A stretch of DNA of 64,000 bases from Streptomyces djakartensis (GCF_014651075.1 NZ_BMWE01000011.1:124001-188000); one strand, 5' to 3'; shown: positions 17,823-29,458, counted from the first letter of the stretch. Notes: a model not told the origin generated them from the letters alone. Translations and numbers: made by a program.

Positions 17823-18067
17823 GGCGGGCTCATCATCGCACTGGCCCCGCGGCCCCCGTGCGGCAGGTCCGCAAGATGCGCTACGACCGGAACATCCCCG
17901 TCTGGCCCGGCCCGCTCCCAGATGCCCGGGCCCACGGTCCCCGCATACACCGATCAGAACCGGCCCGCATCCGCCGTATGGGCGGTGTCACGTCAACTTC
18001 ACGCTTACATGCGGGGACTCGGGGCAATACGTATCGGTATGTCGAGCCGCAGCCAGGAGGCTGGAGC

Positions 18068-18538
18068 ATGAGCATCTGGTGGTCACTCCATCTGCGGCGC
18101 GAGGCCGCGAGCGTGCCGCTCGCCAGGCGCCTGCTGCTCGGCACGATGGAGACCGCGGGAGTCGACCCCGACATTTCCTACGACCTGTCCGTGGCTCTCA
18201 GTGAGGCCTGTGCCAACGCTGTGGAGCACGGTGGCGACACGGCACGCGGCGGTCCGGGTGTGGAGGCGTACCGGGTCACGGCCTACCTCGACGGGGAGAA
18301 GTGCCGCATCGAGGTCGCCGACGCGGGCCCGGGGTTCCCCGGCGCTTGCGCCGACCGGCCCCGCCCGAGGATCCGCCCCGCGCACACCGACGCGGAGCAC
18401 GGCCGAGGACTGTGCCTCATCCAGGAGCTGGCCGACCACGTCCACATCGGCAACAAGCCGGGACGGGGCGGGGCCGTGGTGAGCTTCGACAAGGTCCTCA
18501 AGTGGCGCGAGGGCGCCGCACCGATGATGGCGGTCTGA
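18068..18538 (+). CDS. HATPase_c-type ATP-binding protein (anti-sigma/RsbW-like)
   Basis: A 156-residue stand-alone GHKL ATPase domain. The N-box is LSVALSEACANAVEHG (residues 40-55), the G1 box DAGPGF and the G2 box HGRGLCLIQEL. Proteins of this size in Streptomyces act as serine kinases/anti-sigma factors paired with an anti-anti-sigma, or as partners of SpoIIE phosphatases such as the one at 24 kb. ATG 18068 follows a strong AGGAGG at about 18055. It is divergent from the copper cluster and convergent with glyS. No sigma factor is adjacent, so the target is unknown. Confidence 0.87.
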   Translation: MSIWWSLHLRREAASVPLARRLLLGTMETAGVDPDISYDLSVALSEACANAVEHGGDTARGGPGVEAYRVTAYLDGEKCRIEVADAGPGFPGACADRPRPRIRPAHTDAEHGRGLCLIQELADHVHIGNKPGRGGAVVSFDKVLKWREGAAPMMAV

Positions 18539-18574
18539 CCTCCTGCGATGCCCGCTCGGCCCCCCGAGTCCGGC

Positions 18575-18588
18575 GTTTCACGTGAAAC
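18575..18588. other. parS-like centromere site (perfect 14-mer)
   Basis: GTTTCACGTGAAAC in the 77-bp gap between the convergent HATPase_c and glyS genes; second perfect copy in the window. Confidence 0.9.
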
Positions 18589-18615
18589 ATGCTCCCCGGC
18601 TGCGGCTCGACCGGG

Positions 18616-21609
<2,994 letters not shown>

Positions 21610-21671
21610 GGTGATCGCCGCCTGTTCCCCGAGTCGGCCCGGCAAGGTGGGCCATGATCTCATACGCCAAT

Positions 21672-21693
21672 AACCGCTGAGCTGCGGTTTTTT
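21672..21693 (+). terminator. Terminator-like hairpin with T-tract upstream of glyS
   Basis: AACCGC (21672-21677), loop TGAGCT, GCGGTT (21684-21689) running into six T on the plus strand. In the plus direction it would stop transcripts antisense to glyS; in the glyS direction it is a hairpin in the promoter or leader without a U-tract. Confidence 0.4.
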
Positions 21694-21782
21694 GACGCCG
21701 GCCGAATGCGCCGGTCGGTTCACAGCCGGTTCTCAGCCCAGTCCCATGCCTCTGACGGGCACAATCCCTAGGGTCCCCGCTC

Positions 21783-22607
21783 ATGACGGGAAACGACCGG
21801 GACCGTGAGAACGAGGCGCTGGCCCAGGCCGCCGTCGAGGCGCTGGTCGGCCAGCTGGACCTGGCGCCCAAGCCGGGCCTGCCCGACCCGCGCGATCTGA
21901 CCGCCCGGGCCACCCGGCGGGACCACAGCAGCCTGCGCTGGTCGGCCAGGGCCCTGTACCCCGGCCTCATGGCGATGGCCGCCGCGGCCCGCCGCACGGG
22001 CGAGCCAAGCGCCGGGCTCCGGGCGGAACTGGGAGCGATCGGCCGCTCGACGGAACACACGGTCGGCCTCGCGGGCGGCGGCCACCGGGGCGCCCTGTGG
22101 ACCCTGGGTCTGCTGGTCGCCGCGGCGGCCCTCGAACCGGGTGCCGGACCCAACCGGACGACGGCCCTGGCCAAGGCCATCGCCGCCCACCCGGACCGCC
22201 GCGCCCCGCGCCGCGCCTCCCGAGGCTCGACGGTGTCGGCCCGCTACGGCGCGGCCGGCGCGCGAGGGGAGGCCAAGGCCGGCTTCCCCCACGTCCGCAG
22301 GGCCCTGAACGCCCTCACCACGGCCCGGTCCCAGGGCACCCCGGAACCCCTGGCCCGCCTGGACGCGCTGCTCACGGTGATGTGCACACTCCAGGACACG
22401 CACCTGCTGTACACGGCGGGCCCGAGGGGGCTCCGTCACGTGCAGGCGGGGGCGCGCGGTGTCCTGGAGGCGGGCGGAACGGCGACGCCGCCGGGCACCG
22501 AGGCCCTCAGCACCCTGGACACCGAGCTCACCAGCCGTGCCTGGACCCCGAGCGGCAGCGCCCCTCTCCTGGCAGGCGCACTGTTCCTGGACCGACTCAG
22601 CCCCTGA
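21783..22607 (+). CDS. CitG/MdcB-like triphosphoribosyl-dephospho-CoA synthase family protein
   Basis: A 274-residue all-helical protein of the CitG family, whose classical members make the 2'-(5''-triphosphoribosyl)-3'-dephospho-CoA precursor of citrate lyase and malonate decarboxylase prosthetic groups. Family marks are LAPKPGLPDPRDL (classical KPGLV), and the GGGHRGALWTLG glycine-rich segment with NRGAL-like core. No citrate lyase or malonate decarboxylase genes are nearby, so it may act on another coenzyme or be a divergent member. ATG 21783 has no obvious ribosome site and sits just after an A/T-richer stretch. Its 3' end overlaps pepP convergently by 11 bp. Confidence 0.8.
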   Translation: MTGNDRDRENEALAQAAVEALVGQLDLAPKPGLPDPRDLTARATRRDHSSLRWSARALYPGLMAMAAAARRTGEPSAGLRAELGAIGRSTEHTVGLAGGGHRGALWTLGLLVAAAALEPGAGPNRTTALAKAIAAHPDRRAPRRASRGSTVSARYGAAGARGEAKAGFPHVRRALNALTTARSQGTPEPLARLDALLTVMCTLQDTHLLYTAGPRGLRHVQAGARGVLEAGGTATPPGTEALSTLDTELTSRAWTPSGSAPLLAGALFLDRLSP

Positions 22608-24060
22608 CGGCGGCCATCCAGGCCTCGACCTCATCCGAACGCCGCGGCAGCGCCGCACTCAGATTCCGGTTCCCGTCCTCCGTCACGAGGATGTCGTCCT
22701 CGATCCGCACCCCGATGCCCCGGTACTCCTCCGGCACGGTCAGGTCATCGGCCTGGAAGTACAACCCGGGCTCGACGGTCAGGCACATGCCCGGCTCCAG
22801 CACACCGTCGACGTACGTCTCGGTGCGCGCGGCAGCGCAGTCGTGCACGTCCATGCCCAGCATGTGCCCGGTCCCGTGCAGCGTCCACCGCCGCTGCAGC
22901 CCCAGCTCCAGCACCCGCTCCACGGGCCCCTCGGCCAGCCCCCACTCGACGAGCTTCTCGGCGAGCACGCGCTGCGCGGCGTCGTGGAAGTCCCGGTACT
23001 TCGCGCCCGGCTTCACCGCCGCGATCCCGGCCTCCTGGGCCTCGTACACCGCGTCGTAGATCTTCTTCTGGATCTCGCTGAACCGCCCGTTGACCGGCAG
23101 CGTGCGCGTGACGTCGGCGGTGTAGTAGGTGTGCGTCTCCACACCGGCGTCGAGCAGCAGCAGGTCGCCCGACCGCACGGGGCCGTCATTGCGCACCCAG
23201 TGCAGTGTGCAGGCGTGCGGCCCGGCCGCGGCGATCGTGCCGTAGCCGACGTCGTTGCCCTCGACCCGGGCGCGGAGGAAGAACGTGCCCTCGATGTACC
23301 GCTCGGAGGTCGCCTGGGCCTTGTCGAGGACCTTCACGACGTCCTCGAAACCGCGCACCGTCGAGTCGACCGCCTTCTGCAGCTCGCCGACCTCGAACTC
23401 GTCCTTGACCAGCCGCGCCTCGGAGAGGAAGACCCGCAGCTCCTCGTCCCGCTCGGCGGTGACCTTGTCGGTCAGCGCGGCCTCGATGCCCGCGTCGTAG
23501 CCGCGCACGACGCGCACGGGGCCGGTGGCCTCGCGCAGCGTGTCCGCCAGCTCGCGCACGTCGGACGCGGGGATGCCGTACAGCTTCTCCGCCTCGGTGA
23601 GGGAGTGCCGCCGGCCGACCCACAGCTCGCCCTGGCCGTCCAGCCAGAACTCCCCGTTCTCGCGGTCGGACCGGGGCAGGAGGTAGATCGTGGCCTCGTG
23701 GCCCTCGCCCTTGGGCTCCAGGACCAGGACGCCGTCCTCCGTCTGGTTGCCGGTGAGGTAGGCGTACTCGACGGAGGCGCGGAAGGCGTACTCGGTGTCG
23801 TTGGAGCGGGTCTTCAGGTTGCCCGCGGGGATCACCAGCCGCTCGCCCGGGAACCGCTCGGACAGCGCGGCACGGCGGGCGGCGGTCTCGGCGGCCTGGG
23901 GGATGGGCTCGAGGTCACGCAGCTCGGTGTCGGCCCAGCCGCTCTTCATGTTCTCTGCCAGCTCGTCGGACACGCCGGGGTACAGTCCGTTCTTCCGCTG
24001 CTTGATGGGCTCCTCTTCAGCAGTCTCAGCGGTCTCCGAGAGCTCCTCCGCCACGGTCAT
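22597..24060 (-). CDS. pepP: Aminopeptidase P (Xaa-Pro aminopeptidase)
   Basis: A 487-residue cytosolic M24B metallopeptidase removing N-terminal residues that precede proline. It has the N-terminal creatinase-like domain (about 30-210) and the pita-bread catalytic domain. Dinuclear metal ligands are visible: LLDAGVETHTYYTADVTRT (two Asp), HGTGHMLGMDVHD (His), LTVEPGLYF (Glu) and GVRIEDDILVTEDG (Glu). ATG 24060 follows GAGGAGG; the frame upstream is open but looks non-coding. The stop overlaps the CitG-like gene convergently. Acidic Glu-rich N-terminal 20 residues are typical of Streptomyces versions. Confidence 0.93.
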   Translation of the reverse strand: MTVAEELSETAETAEEEPIKQRKNGLYPGVSDELAENMKSGWADTELRDLEPIPQAAETAARRAALSERFPGERLVIPAGNLKTRSNDTEYAFRASVEYAYLTGNQTEDGVLVLEPKGEGHEATIYLLPRSDRENGEFWLDGQGELWVGRRHSLTEAEKLYGIPASDVRELADTLREATGPVRVVRGYDAGIEAALTDKVTAERDEELRVFLSEARLVKDEFEVGELQKAVDSTVRGFEDVVKVLDKAQATSERYIEGTFFLRARVEGNDVGYGTIAAAGPHACTLHWVRNDGPVRSGDLLLLDAGVETHTYYTADVTRTLPVNGRFSEIQKKIYDAVYEAQEAGIAAVKPGAKYRDFHDAAQRVLAEKLVEWGLAEGPVERVLELGLQRRWTLHGTGHMLGMDVHDCAAARTETYVDGVLEPGMCLTVEPGLYFQADDLTVPEEYRGIGVRIEDDILVTEDGNRNLSAALPRRSDEVEAWMAAVRG

Positions 24061-24134
24061 CCTCCTCGCTTCGGCACCGGACCCCTCCACTCTACGGCGG
24101 CGCGGAACGGGCCCAGGGGCGCTGACGAGGAGCG

Positions 24135-25640
24135 TCAGCCGAACCGCACTGCCAGCAGGACGACATCCTCCGTACCGTCGGCGGCGTCCAGCCCGTCGGG
24201 CAGCACGTTCCGCAGGACGTGGTCGGCGATCGCGCCGGGGTCCCGCCGCAGTGCCCTGGGCACTCCGGCCGCCGCCGCGTGCAGCCGGGCGAAGGCGCGG
24301 TCGGTGGTCTCGCCCGTGCGGTGCAGCAGCCCGTCGGTGTAGAGCAGAACCGTCTCTCCTGGGTCGGCGAGGACCTCCAGGCACGGCGCCTCCCAGCAGG
24401 CGAGCATGCCCAGCGGCGCGGAGACCGACGTCTCCGCGAACTCGGTGCGGCGCTCTCCGATGAGCAGCGGCGGGCAGTGCCCGGCACCGGCCAGCGTGAT
24501 CTTGCGGGCGGCCGGTTCGCAGTAGCCGAACAGGGCGGTGGCCGAACGGGCCGGCTCGGTCAGCCGCAGCAGCAGTTCCAGATCCGACAGGACGGCGACC
24601 GGGTCCTCCCCCTCCATCACGGCGTACGCGCGCAGGGAGGCCCGCAGCCGTCCCATCGCGGCGACAGCGCTGGGCCCCGATCCCGTGACGGACCCGACGG
24701 CGAGACCGAGCGCGGCGTCGGGCAGCGGCAGCGCGTCGTACCAGTCGCCGCCACCGCGCGGGCCGGTGCGGTGCCGGGCGGCGAGCTGGACTCCGGCCAC
24801 GCGCGGCAGCCGGGCGGGCAGCAGTTCGGCCGACATGGTCGCCATCGACGAGCGCGTGCGCTCCAGTTCGAGGAGGAGCGCGAGGTGTTCGGCGGCGTAG
24901 CGGGCGTACAGACCGACGAGATGGCGCTGCCGCTCGCCCGGCTCGGCGGGCTCGTCGTACAGCCAGACGGCGACGCCGAGGTGCCCGGCGGTCTCGGTGG
25001 TCAGGGGGAGTGCGTAGCTGGCGGCGTAGCCGAGGCGGGCCGCGACGTCGCGGTGGCGGGGATCGAGCCCCTCCGAGGCGAAGAGATCGGGCTCCGCGAT
25101 GCCGTCCTCGCCTCCGGGCAGGCCGTCGAGGATCCGGCCGTAGGACAGGGCGCTGCGCGGCACGGTCTCGATGTGGCCGAGATCGGCGCGGGCCAGGCCG
25201 AGACCGGTGGTGCTGTCCGGCCCGAGGCCGTCACCGGGCTCGAGTACGACGAGGCCGCGGCGCGCGCCCACCAAGGCGGCGCCGGCCCGCAGCAGTTCCT
25301 GGAGCGTCTCGTCGAGCGCGGCCGTGCGTGCCAGGCGTTCGGTCAGCTCATGGAGCGTGGTGAGGTCGGAGACCCAGCCGGCGAGACGGTCCTGGAGCAC
25401 CGCGCCGGGTGGCGCCGGGGGGTTCGGCGGGGCGGTGCTTGACGGGACGGGCGCGACAGTGTGGGCGGGTGAGGGAACCGTTGAATCGATTCCAGCCACT
25501 TTCGGAGGGTGCGGCGCGTTCATGGCATCCGGCTTTCCGACCGGTGCGTACTGCTCAAAAGCATCGCAAACCCCCATGTCATTCTGCGTCGCTAGCAGTG
25601 TCTCCACATGTACACGCACTCGTGAGGAGATGTCCAGCAT
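24135..25640 (-). CDS. GAF-SpoIIE (PP2C-type) protein phosphatase, atypical active site
   Basis: A 501-residue soluble regulator. ATG 25640 (MLDISSRVRVHVETLLATQNDMG) is preferred over an upstream in-frame ATG at 25778 because conservation appears to begin there. After a Pro-rich stretch (65-90) comes a GAF domain (about 95-255), a helical linker with ELLPARLPRV, and a SpoIIE phosphatase domain (about 285-500) with GGDWYDA and a C-terminal GTEDVVLLAVRF. The usual GDVxGHG metal loop reads GSVTGSG, so one metal-binding Asp is replaced by Ser. It may be weakly active or a pseudophosphatase. Such proteins work with HATPase_c anti-sigma factors, two of which are in this window. Confidence 0.88.
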   Translation of the reverse strand: MLDISSRVRVHVETLLATQNDMGVCDAFEQYAPVGKPDAMNAPHPPKVAGIDSTVPSPAHTVAPVPSSTAPPNPPAPPGAVLQDRLAGWVSDLTTLHELTERLARTAALDETLQELLRAGAALVGARRGLVVLEPGDGLGPDSTTGLGLARADLGHIETVPRSALSYGRILDGLPGGEDGIAEPDLFASEGLDPRHRDVAARLGYAASYALPLTTETAGHLGVAVWLYDEPAEPGERQRHLVGLYARYAAEHLALLLELERTRSSMATMSAELLPARLPRVAGVQLAARHRTGPRGGGDWYDALPLPDAALGLAVGSVTGSGPSAVAAMGRLRASLRAYAVMEGEDPVAVLSDLELLLRLTEPARSATALFGYCEPAARKITLAGAGHCPPLLIGERRTEFAETSVSAPLGMLACWEAPCLEVLADPGETVLLYTDGLLHRTGETTDRAFARLHAAAAGVPRALRRDPGAIADHVLRNVLPDGLDAADGTEDVVLLAVRFG

Positions 25641-26144
25641 TGTCCTGCCGGGATTCCTGGTGTCAGCAGGGCTTGAGCGGACAACTTCCCTCCCTCTTGC
25701 GGAAATGTAAACTTGGCTTAAAACTGCCTCAGTGGACGGCTTATTGCGGTCGACTGGGCTTGCTCCACGGAGCGTCACAACGGTCGTGATGGGTACGTAC
25801 TCGGTGAAGGCCAGGGGTGGTTGGGAACCACCCGGAACCTGGTGACGGACCCGGGCGTCTTAGCCACCGACGACTGTGCCCCATCCTCCCGTGGCGGCGG
25901 CGGAGAGAAATACGCGCGACGGCAAACGCCATACTTCGCCACCCCTACGCCATGCCTGTACTTCTGATAGACGCAGTGCGGGCGGGACAGCCGCGGAGGC
26001 AGTCAAAAGCTCGACCCATAGGGGTTCCCCGTGCTTCCGGCAGGGGTGTGATGCGCCAACAGGTACGCACAGTGAAGTGATCGACACATGATGTGATGTG
26101 GACCACGGTGTTGCCAGGCGTGCAACGGAAAGGAACGAGCGCTC
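25641..26144. other. Structured gene-free region between phosphatase and Prim-Pol genes
   Basis: No convincing gene in about 500 bp. A bulged hairpin lies at 25811-25842: CCAGG, GGTGGTT, loop GGG, AACCACC, bulge CGGAA, CCTGG. The part from 25640 toward 25778 is open in the phosphatase frame. The Prim-Pol ribosome site GGAAAGGAACG lies at 26126-26136. The hairpin could belong to a leader of either divergent gene; I could not match it to a known riboswitch. Confidence 0.4.
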
Positions 26145-26810
26145 ATGCGCGAGATCCTCGGAAGGCGACGCAGGCCCCTCTCCCAGCGCAGTGACGGGAG
26201 GCCTGAGCTGATCGGCGCGGCCCTGACCTACGCGACTCGATGGCGGTGGCCCGTACTCCCGGGCGTGGCGGCGGACCCGCAGAACCAGGGCCGCTGTTCC
26301 TGCCCCGACCCGGAGTGCACGGTGCCCGGCGCGCACCCCTTCGACCCCGGCCTGCTCGCGGCCACCACCGACGAGCGCATGGTGCGCTGGTGGTGGAGCA
26401 ACCGGCCCGCGGCGCCCATCGTCCTGGCCACCGGTGGCCAGGCACCCTGCGCGGTATCGCTGCCCGCCGCGGCGGCGGCCCGCGCTCTGGACGCCCTCGA
26501 CCGCATGGGCATGCGGCTCGGCCCGGTCGTAGCCTCCCCCACCCGCTGGGCGATCCTCGTGAAGCCGTACTCCATGGAGCAGCTCGGCGAGCTGCTGTAC
26601 GCCAAGGACTTCGTGCCCGGTTCCCTCCGTTTCCACGGGGAGGGCGGCTACCTGGCCCTGCCCCCGTCCGGGACGGGTCAGGGCGAGATCCGCTGGGAGC
26701 GGGCGCCGCTGCCCGGCTCCGCCGCGCCGTGGGTGCCCGATGTCGAGGCCGTGGTGGACGCCGTGGTCGAGGCGCTCACTCGTACGGGTGTGAGCGCGCC
26801 CGAGTTCTAG
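26145..26810 (+). CDS. Degenerate Prim-Pol N-terminal-domain-like protein
   Basis: A 221-residue protein resembling the bifunctional DNA primase/polymerase N-terminal domain (PF09250-type) found alone in many Streptomyces. Supporting features are ELIGAALTYATRWRWPVLPG, a CSCPDPECTVPGAHPF Cys cluster that may bind zinc, WWSNRPAAPIVLATGG and an ending FHGEGGYLALPPSG. The catalytic DxD seen in its relative at 41.6-42.5 kb (GVDLDVKTG) is missing; the equivalent region reads APCAVSLPAAA. It is thus probably not a polymerase. Role unknown; often called conserved hypothetical. ATG 26145 has a good ribosome site. Confidence 0.75.
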   Translation: MREILGRRRRPLSQRSDGRPELIGAALTYATRWRWPVLPGVAADPQNQGRCSCPDPECTVPGAHPFDPGLLAATTDERMVRWWWSNRPAAPIVLATGGQAPCAVSLPAAAAARALDALDRMGMRLGPVVASPTRWAILVKPYSMEQLGELLYAKDFVPGSLRFHGEGGYLALPPSGTGQGEIRWERAPLPGSAAPWVPDVEAVVDAVVEALTRTGVSAPEF

Positions 26811-26865
26811 GGCGGTCGGGCGCGCCGAGCCCCGCACTCGCCCCGGCGCGTTATGTTCCGGGGCC

Positions 26866-27519
26866 ATGCCGCGTCATGCCCGGGGACGCTCCCGGGACCT
26901 GAGAAAGACCCGACTGCTCGCCCTCGCGGGTGTCGTGGTGATCTGTGCGATCGCACTGCCGCTGGCGGTGGCGTCGGGGTCGGTGAACCGGGGGAACGCG
27001 GTGAACTCCCCCGGACCGGCCGACGAGTCCGGCGCACCCGGCGGCCCCGCAGGCGGCGGCCCCGCGTCCGGTTCCGTGCGCGACGGCGTACGTCGCTCCG
27101 CGTCCTCCCGGCCGCCGTCCCGCGGCGAGGCGTCCGCTGCGTCCGGTCTGCCGGCGCTGGGCCAGAACCTGCCGACGGCCGTGCGCTGCGGTCCGGGGCT
27201 CTCTTCGCCCGACGGCATCGAGGCGCAGACCTGCGTCGTCACACAGGGCGCGGACACCTGGGCGCGGACCTACTACCGCAACGCGACCGGTGAGGCGCTG
27301 GACGTCGTACTGAGCCTGATGGGACCCGGGGCGCGGACCGTGCGCATGACGTGCGCGGCCGGGGCGGAGGACGCGCCGGGGACGTGTGAGACGCCCCGGG
27401 AGCCCGCGCGGGGCGACCTGGCGGCGTACACGGCGGTCGCGGAGTTCGCCCGACGGGCGGGCCAAGGGCCGCTTCTGCTGCGCTCGGGGAGCAACTCCCC
27501 TGTTTTCTCGGGCAATTGA
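26866..27519 (+). CDS. Secreted or membrane-anchored protein of unknown function
   Basis: A 217-residue protein. A basic N-terminus (PRHARGRSRDLRKTR) precedes one hydrophobic helix (LLALAGVVVICAIALPLAV, about 20-38), then a Gly/Pro/Ser-rich linker and a C-terminal domain of about 110 residues with four Cys (RCGPG, TCVVTQG, RMTCAAG, GTCETPR), likely two disulfides outside the cell. I do not recognise the domain. It lies 56 bp downstream of the Prim-Pol-like gene in the same direction and may be co-transcribed. A minus-strand RNA hairpin gene follows convergently. Confidence 0.75.
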   Translation: MPRHARGRSRDLRKTRLLALAGVVVICAIALPLAVASGSVNRGNAVNSPGPADESGAPGGPAGGGPASGSVRDGVRRSASSRPPSRGEASAASGLPALGQNLPTAVRCGPGLSSPDGIEAQTCVVTQGADTWARTYYRNATGEALDVVLSLMGPGARTVRMTCAAGAEDAPGTCETPREPARGDLAAYTAVAEFARRAGQGPLLLRSGSNSPVFSGN

Positions 27520-27549
27520 GAAGCGTCCGGGTGCCGTCAACCGACACGC

Positions 27550-27612
27550 GCATGGAAAGACCCGGTTGCTGGCGACGGGGGATGCACCAGCAACCGGGCT
27601 ACGGGAACGGTA
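27550..27612 (-). ncRNA. Small hairpin RNA with C-rich loop, copy 1
   Basis: Read on the minus strand, stem CCCGGTTGCTGG (27598-27587), loop TGCATCCCCCGTCG (27586-27573), stem CCAGCAACCGGG (27572-27561), then a short pyrimidine-rich tail (GTCTTTCC). A TANNNT -10-like box TACCGT (27612-27607) lies 9 nt before the stem. The same layout and the identical 14-nt loop recur at 40333-40392 with three compensatory stem changes. This looks like a free-standing small RNA of about 45-50 nt whose CCCCC loop could pair with Shine-Dalgarno-like GGGGG. Family unknown to me. Confidence 0.65.
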
Positions 27613-27740
27613 ACAAGAGATCGGCGGTTCGCAAATTCGATCTCTCCCTTTCGGTCACCGACTGGCTTGTCCTGAACGGGAGTTGTGAGGCGAGTGGCCC
27701 GTCCCGGGCGCGATGGTCCGGCCGGGCGGCCGACTGGACC

Positions 27741-27798
27741 CCTGACGCGGACCCCGGGGCTCGGACTCCTGGTCGAGCTCCGGGGTCCGCCTGTCAGG
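27741..27798 (-). terminator. Long inverted repeat ending the SEC-C gene
   Basis: CCTGAC-GCGGACCCCGG (27741-27757) pairs with CCGGGGTCCGC-CTGTCAGG (27780-27798) with one extra base in the right arm. It abuts the stop codon (27799-27801) of the minus-strand gene. Confidence 0.8.
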
Positions 27799-28764
27799 TC
27801 AGCTGAGCGTGACCTGCCGGTTGGTGAGGCCGCCACGCGCGCGGCGCTCGTCCGCCGTGAGCGGTGCGTCCGTCGCCAGGGCCGCGGCGAGGCGCTCGGC
27901 GAACTCCGCCGCCGGCTTCTCCACGTCCTCGGCCGTGACCCCGCTCGGCAGGTCCCAGACCGGCACCGTGAGCCCGTGAGCGCGGAAGGAGCCCACCAGA
28001 CGCGTGCCCTCGCCCAGGCTGGACCGGCCCGCCGCGTGCAGTCGCGCGAGCGCGTCCAGAAGCTGCTCCTCCGGATGCGGCATGACCCACCGCAAGTGGT
28101 TCTTCTCCGGCGTCTCGCACCAGTACGCGGCGTCCACGCCCTGGAGCTTGACGGTCGGGATGGCCGCGGCGTTGGCCCGCTCCAGGGAGGCGGTCACGTC
28201 GGGGGTGGCGTTCTCCGAATCCGGGACCCAGAACTCGAAGCCGCTGTGCACTTCTGGCTCGAAGCCGCCCTCCGGATCGAGCAGGTCCTGAAGCCGCGGA
28301 CCGTCGGCCGGGGCGCGGCGGCCCTGCACCGGTGTGCCGGGCTCCGCTTCCAGGGCACGCTGGAGCGTGTCGGCGAGGTCGCGGCTGATGTCGCCCGACG
28401 AGGTGTCGTTCTGCAGGCCGAGCAGGACGGAGCCGTCGTCGCGGCGCAGCGCCGGCCAGGCCATCGGCAGCACCGTGGCCAGCGTGACCGACGGGACGCC
28501 GTCGGGGAGGCCGCCCTTGAGGGTCAGCCCGACCGTCGCCGCAGGCACCAGTTCGCGCAGGGCCACCCAGTCGCACTCGCCGGGCAGGCCCTCGAACGGG
28601 CGGTGCACCAGCTCGGTCACGGCATGGGACGCGGCCCGGCCGTGACAGGCCTTGTAGCGGCGGCCGCTGCCGCAGGGGCAGGGCTCGCGGGCACCGACGA
28701 CCGGGACCTCACCGTCCGTGATCTGCGGGCGCTTGGCCTTCGTCTGGGGTCGCTTCTTGGCCAT
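27799..28764 (-). CDS. SEC-C motif protein (DUF5926-like)
   Basis: A 321-residue soluble protein. The N-terminus is Lys-rich (MAKKRPQTKAKRPQ), followed by a SEC-C zinc motif, EPCPCGSGRRYKACHG (residues 28-43), the same metal knuckle as the SecA C-terminus. The remaining 270 residues match what is usually annotated DUF5926 in Streptomyces, with GLQNDTSSGDISRDLADTL and YWCETPEKNHLRWVM. Function unknown; SEC-C motifs mediate zinc-dependent protein or nucleic-acid contacts. Monocistronic, with its own terminator and a DnaA-box-like TGTGGACAA (28839-28847) upstream. Confidence 0.85.
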   Translation of the reverse strand: MAKKRPQTKAKRPQITDGEVPVVGAREPCPCGSGRRYKACHGRAASHAVTELVHRPFEGLPGECDWVALRELVPAATVGLTLKGGLPDGVPSVTLATVLPMAWPALRRDDGSVLLGLQNDTSSGDISRDLADTLQRALEAEPGTPVQGRRAPADGPRLQDLLDPEGGFEPEVHSGFEFWVPDSENATPDVTASLERANAAAIPTVKLQGVDAAYWCETPEKNHLRWVMPHPEEQLLDALARLHAAGRSSLGEGTRLVGSFRAHGLTVPVWDLPSGVTAEDVEKPAAEFAERLAAALATDAPLTADERRARGGLTNRQVTLS

Positions 28765-28906
28765 CGATGGGTCTCCCGGTTACGGCTCGTCTCGTACCCG
28801 CGTGAGCCTAGCCGTTCACACCTCGGACGACGGGAACCTGTGGACAACACCCAGTCGCCCGCGGCGCCCGGTCCCTCCGGTCCGCGTCGTCTCAGTCCAC
28901 GTCGTC

Positions 28907-29458
28907 TCAGTCCACGTCGTCGAAGGCGTCCGCGAAGGTCAGCCCGGGTATCCGGGACACCGCCGGGGCGGCGACGCGTGTCGCGAAGTCGTCACGGCGG
29001 TGGCCGACGTCCGGGTCGTGCACGTCGTCGTGGACGACGACCCACACCGTGACCTCGCCGCGGATGTCGTCCCGGACACCCCAGTCGTCGGCCAGCGCGG
29101 TGATGATGTTCAGGCCGCGGCCGCCGTGCGCCGTGACCGACGGGGTCGCCGGGGCCGGGCGGGTCGGGCCGCCGCCGTCCGTGACCTCGATGACCAGCCG
29201 GCCGCACGGGTCCACGCGCCATGCGGCACGGATGTCCCCGTCGCCGGAGAGGGCGTCACCCAGGGGCCTGCCGTGTTTGCACGCGTTGCTCAAGAGTTCG
29301 GAAAGGATCAGTACGGCGTCATCGATGACCGATTCCGCTACGCCGCCGCTGCGCAACTGCGTACGCATCCGGTGTCGTGCCTCGCCCACGCCCGCAGGGC
29401 CATGGGGTACGGCCATGCTCGACGACGTGGGCACCTCCTGTGCCACCACCAACGCCAC
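28907..29458 (-). CDS. HATPase_c-type ATP-binding protein (anti-sigma-like)
   Basis: A 183-residue GHKL ATPase domain protein. GTG 29458 is chosen because GAAGGAGG lies 7 nt upstream; the frame is open to 29545 without such a site. Motifs are the N-box AVLILSELLSNACKHG, TDGGGP (variant G1) and HGGRGLNIITALAD (G2). This is the Streptomyces family of short single-domain kinases thought to bind sigma factors or anti-anti-sigmas. It is unlike the one at 18.1 kb in sequence, so they are separate paralogues. No partner gene is adjacent. Confidence 0.85.
   Translation of the reverse strand: MALVVAQEVPTSSSMAVPHGPAGVGEARHRMRTQLRSGGVAESVIDDAVLILSELLSNACKHGRPLGDALSGDGDIRAAWRVDPCGRLVIEVTDGGGPTRPAPATPSVTAHGGRGLNIITALADDWGVRDDIRGEVTVWVVVHDDVHDPDVGHRRDDFATRVAAPAVSRIPGLTFADAFDDVD

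Noticed and set aside
21610..21720. T-box riboswitch upstream of glyS
   Set aside because: No T-box sequence or specifier stem could be found; the hairpin is on the wrong strand for a leader terminator with a U-tract.
25817..26091. Short open frames on both strands in the gap before the Prim-Pol-like gene
   Set aside because: No ribosome sites, no domain, and codon bias absent; judged non-coding.
25779..26144. c-di-AMP (ydaO) riboswitch in the intergenic region
   Set aside because: A GGGAACC-like stretch suggested it, but I could not assemble the family's core motifs or pseudoknot.
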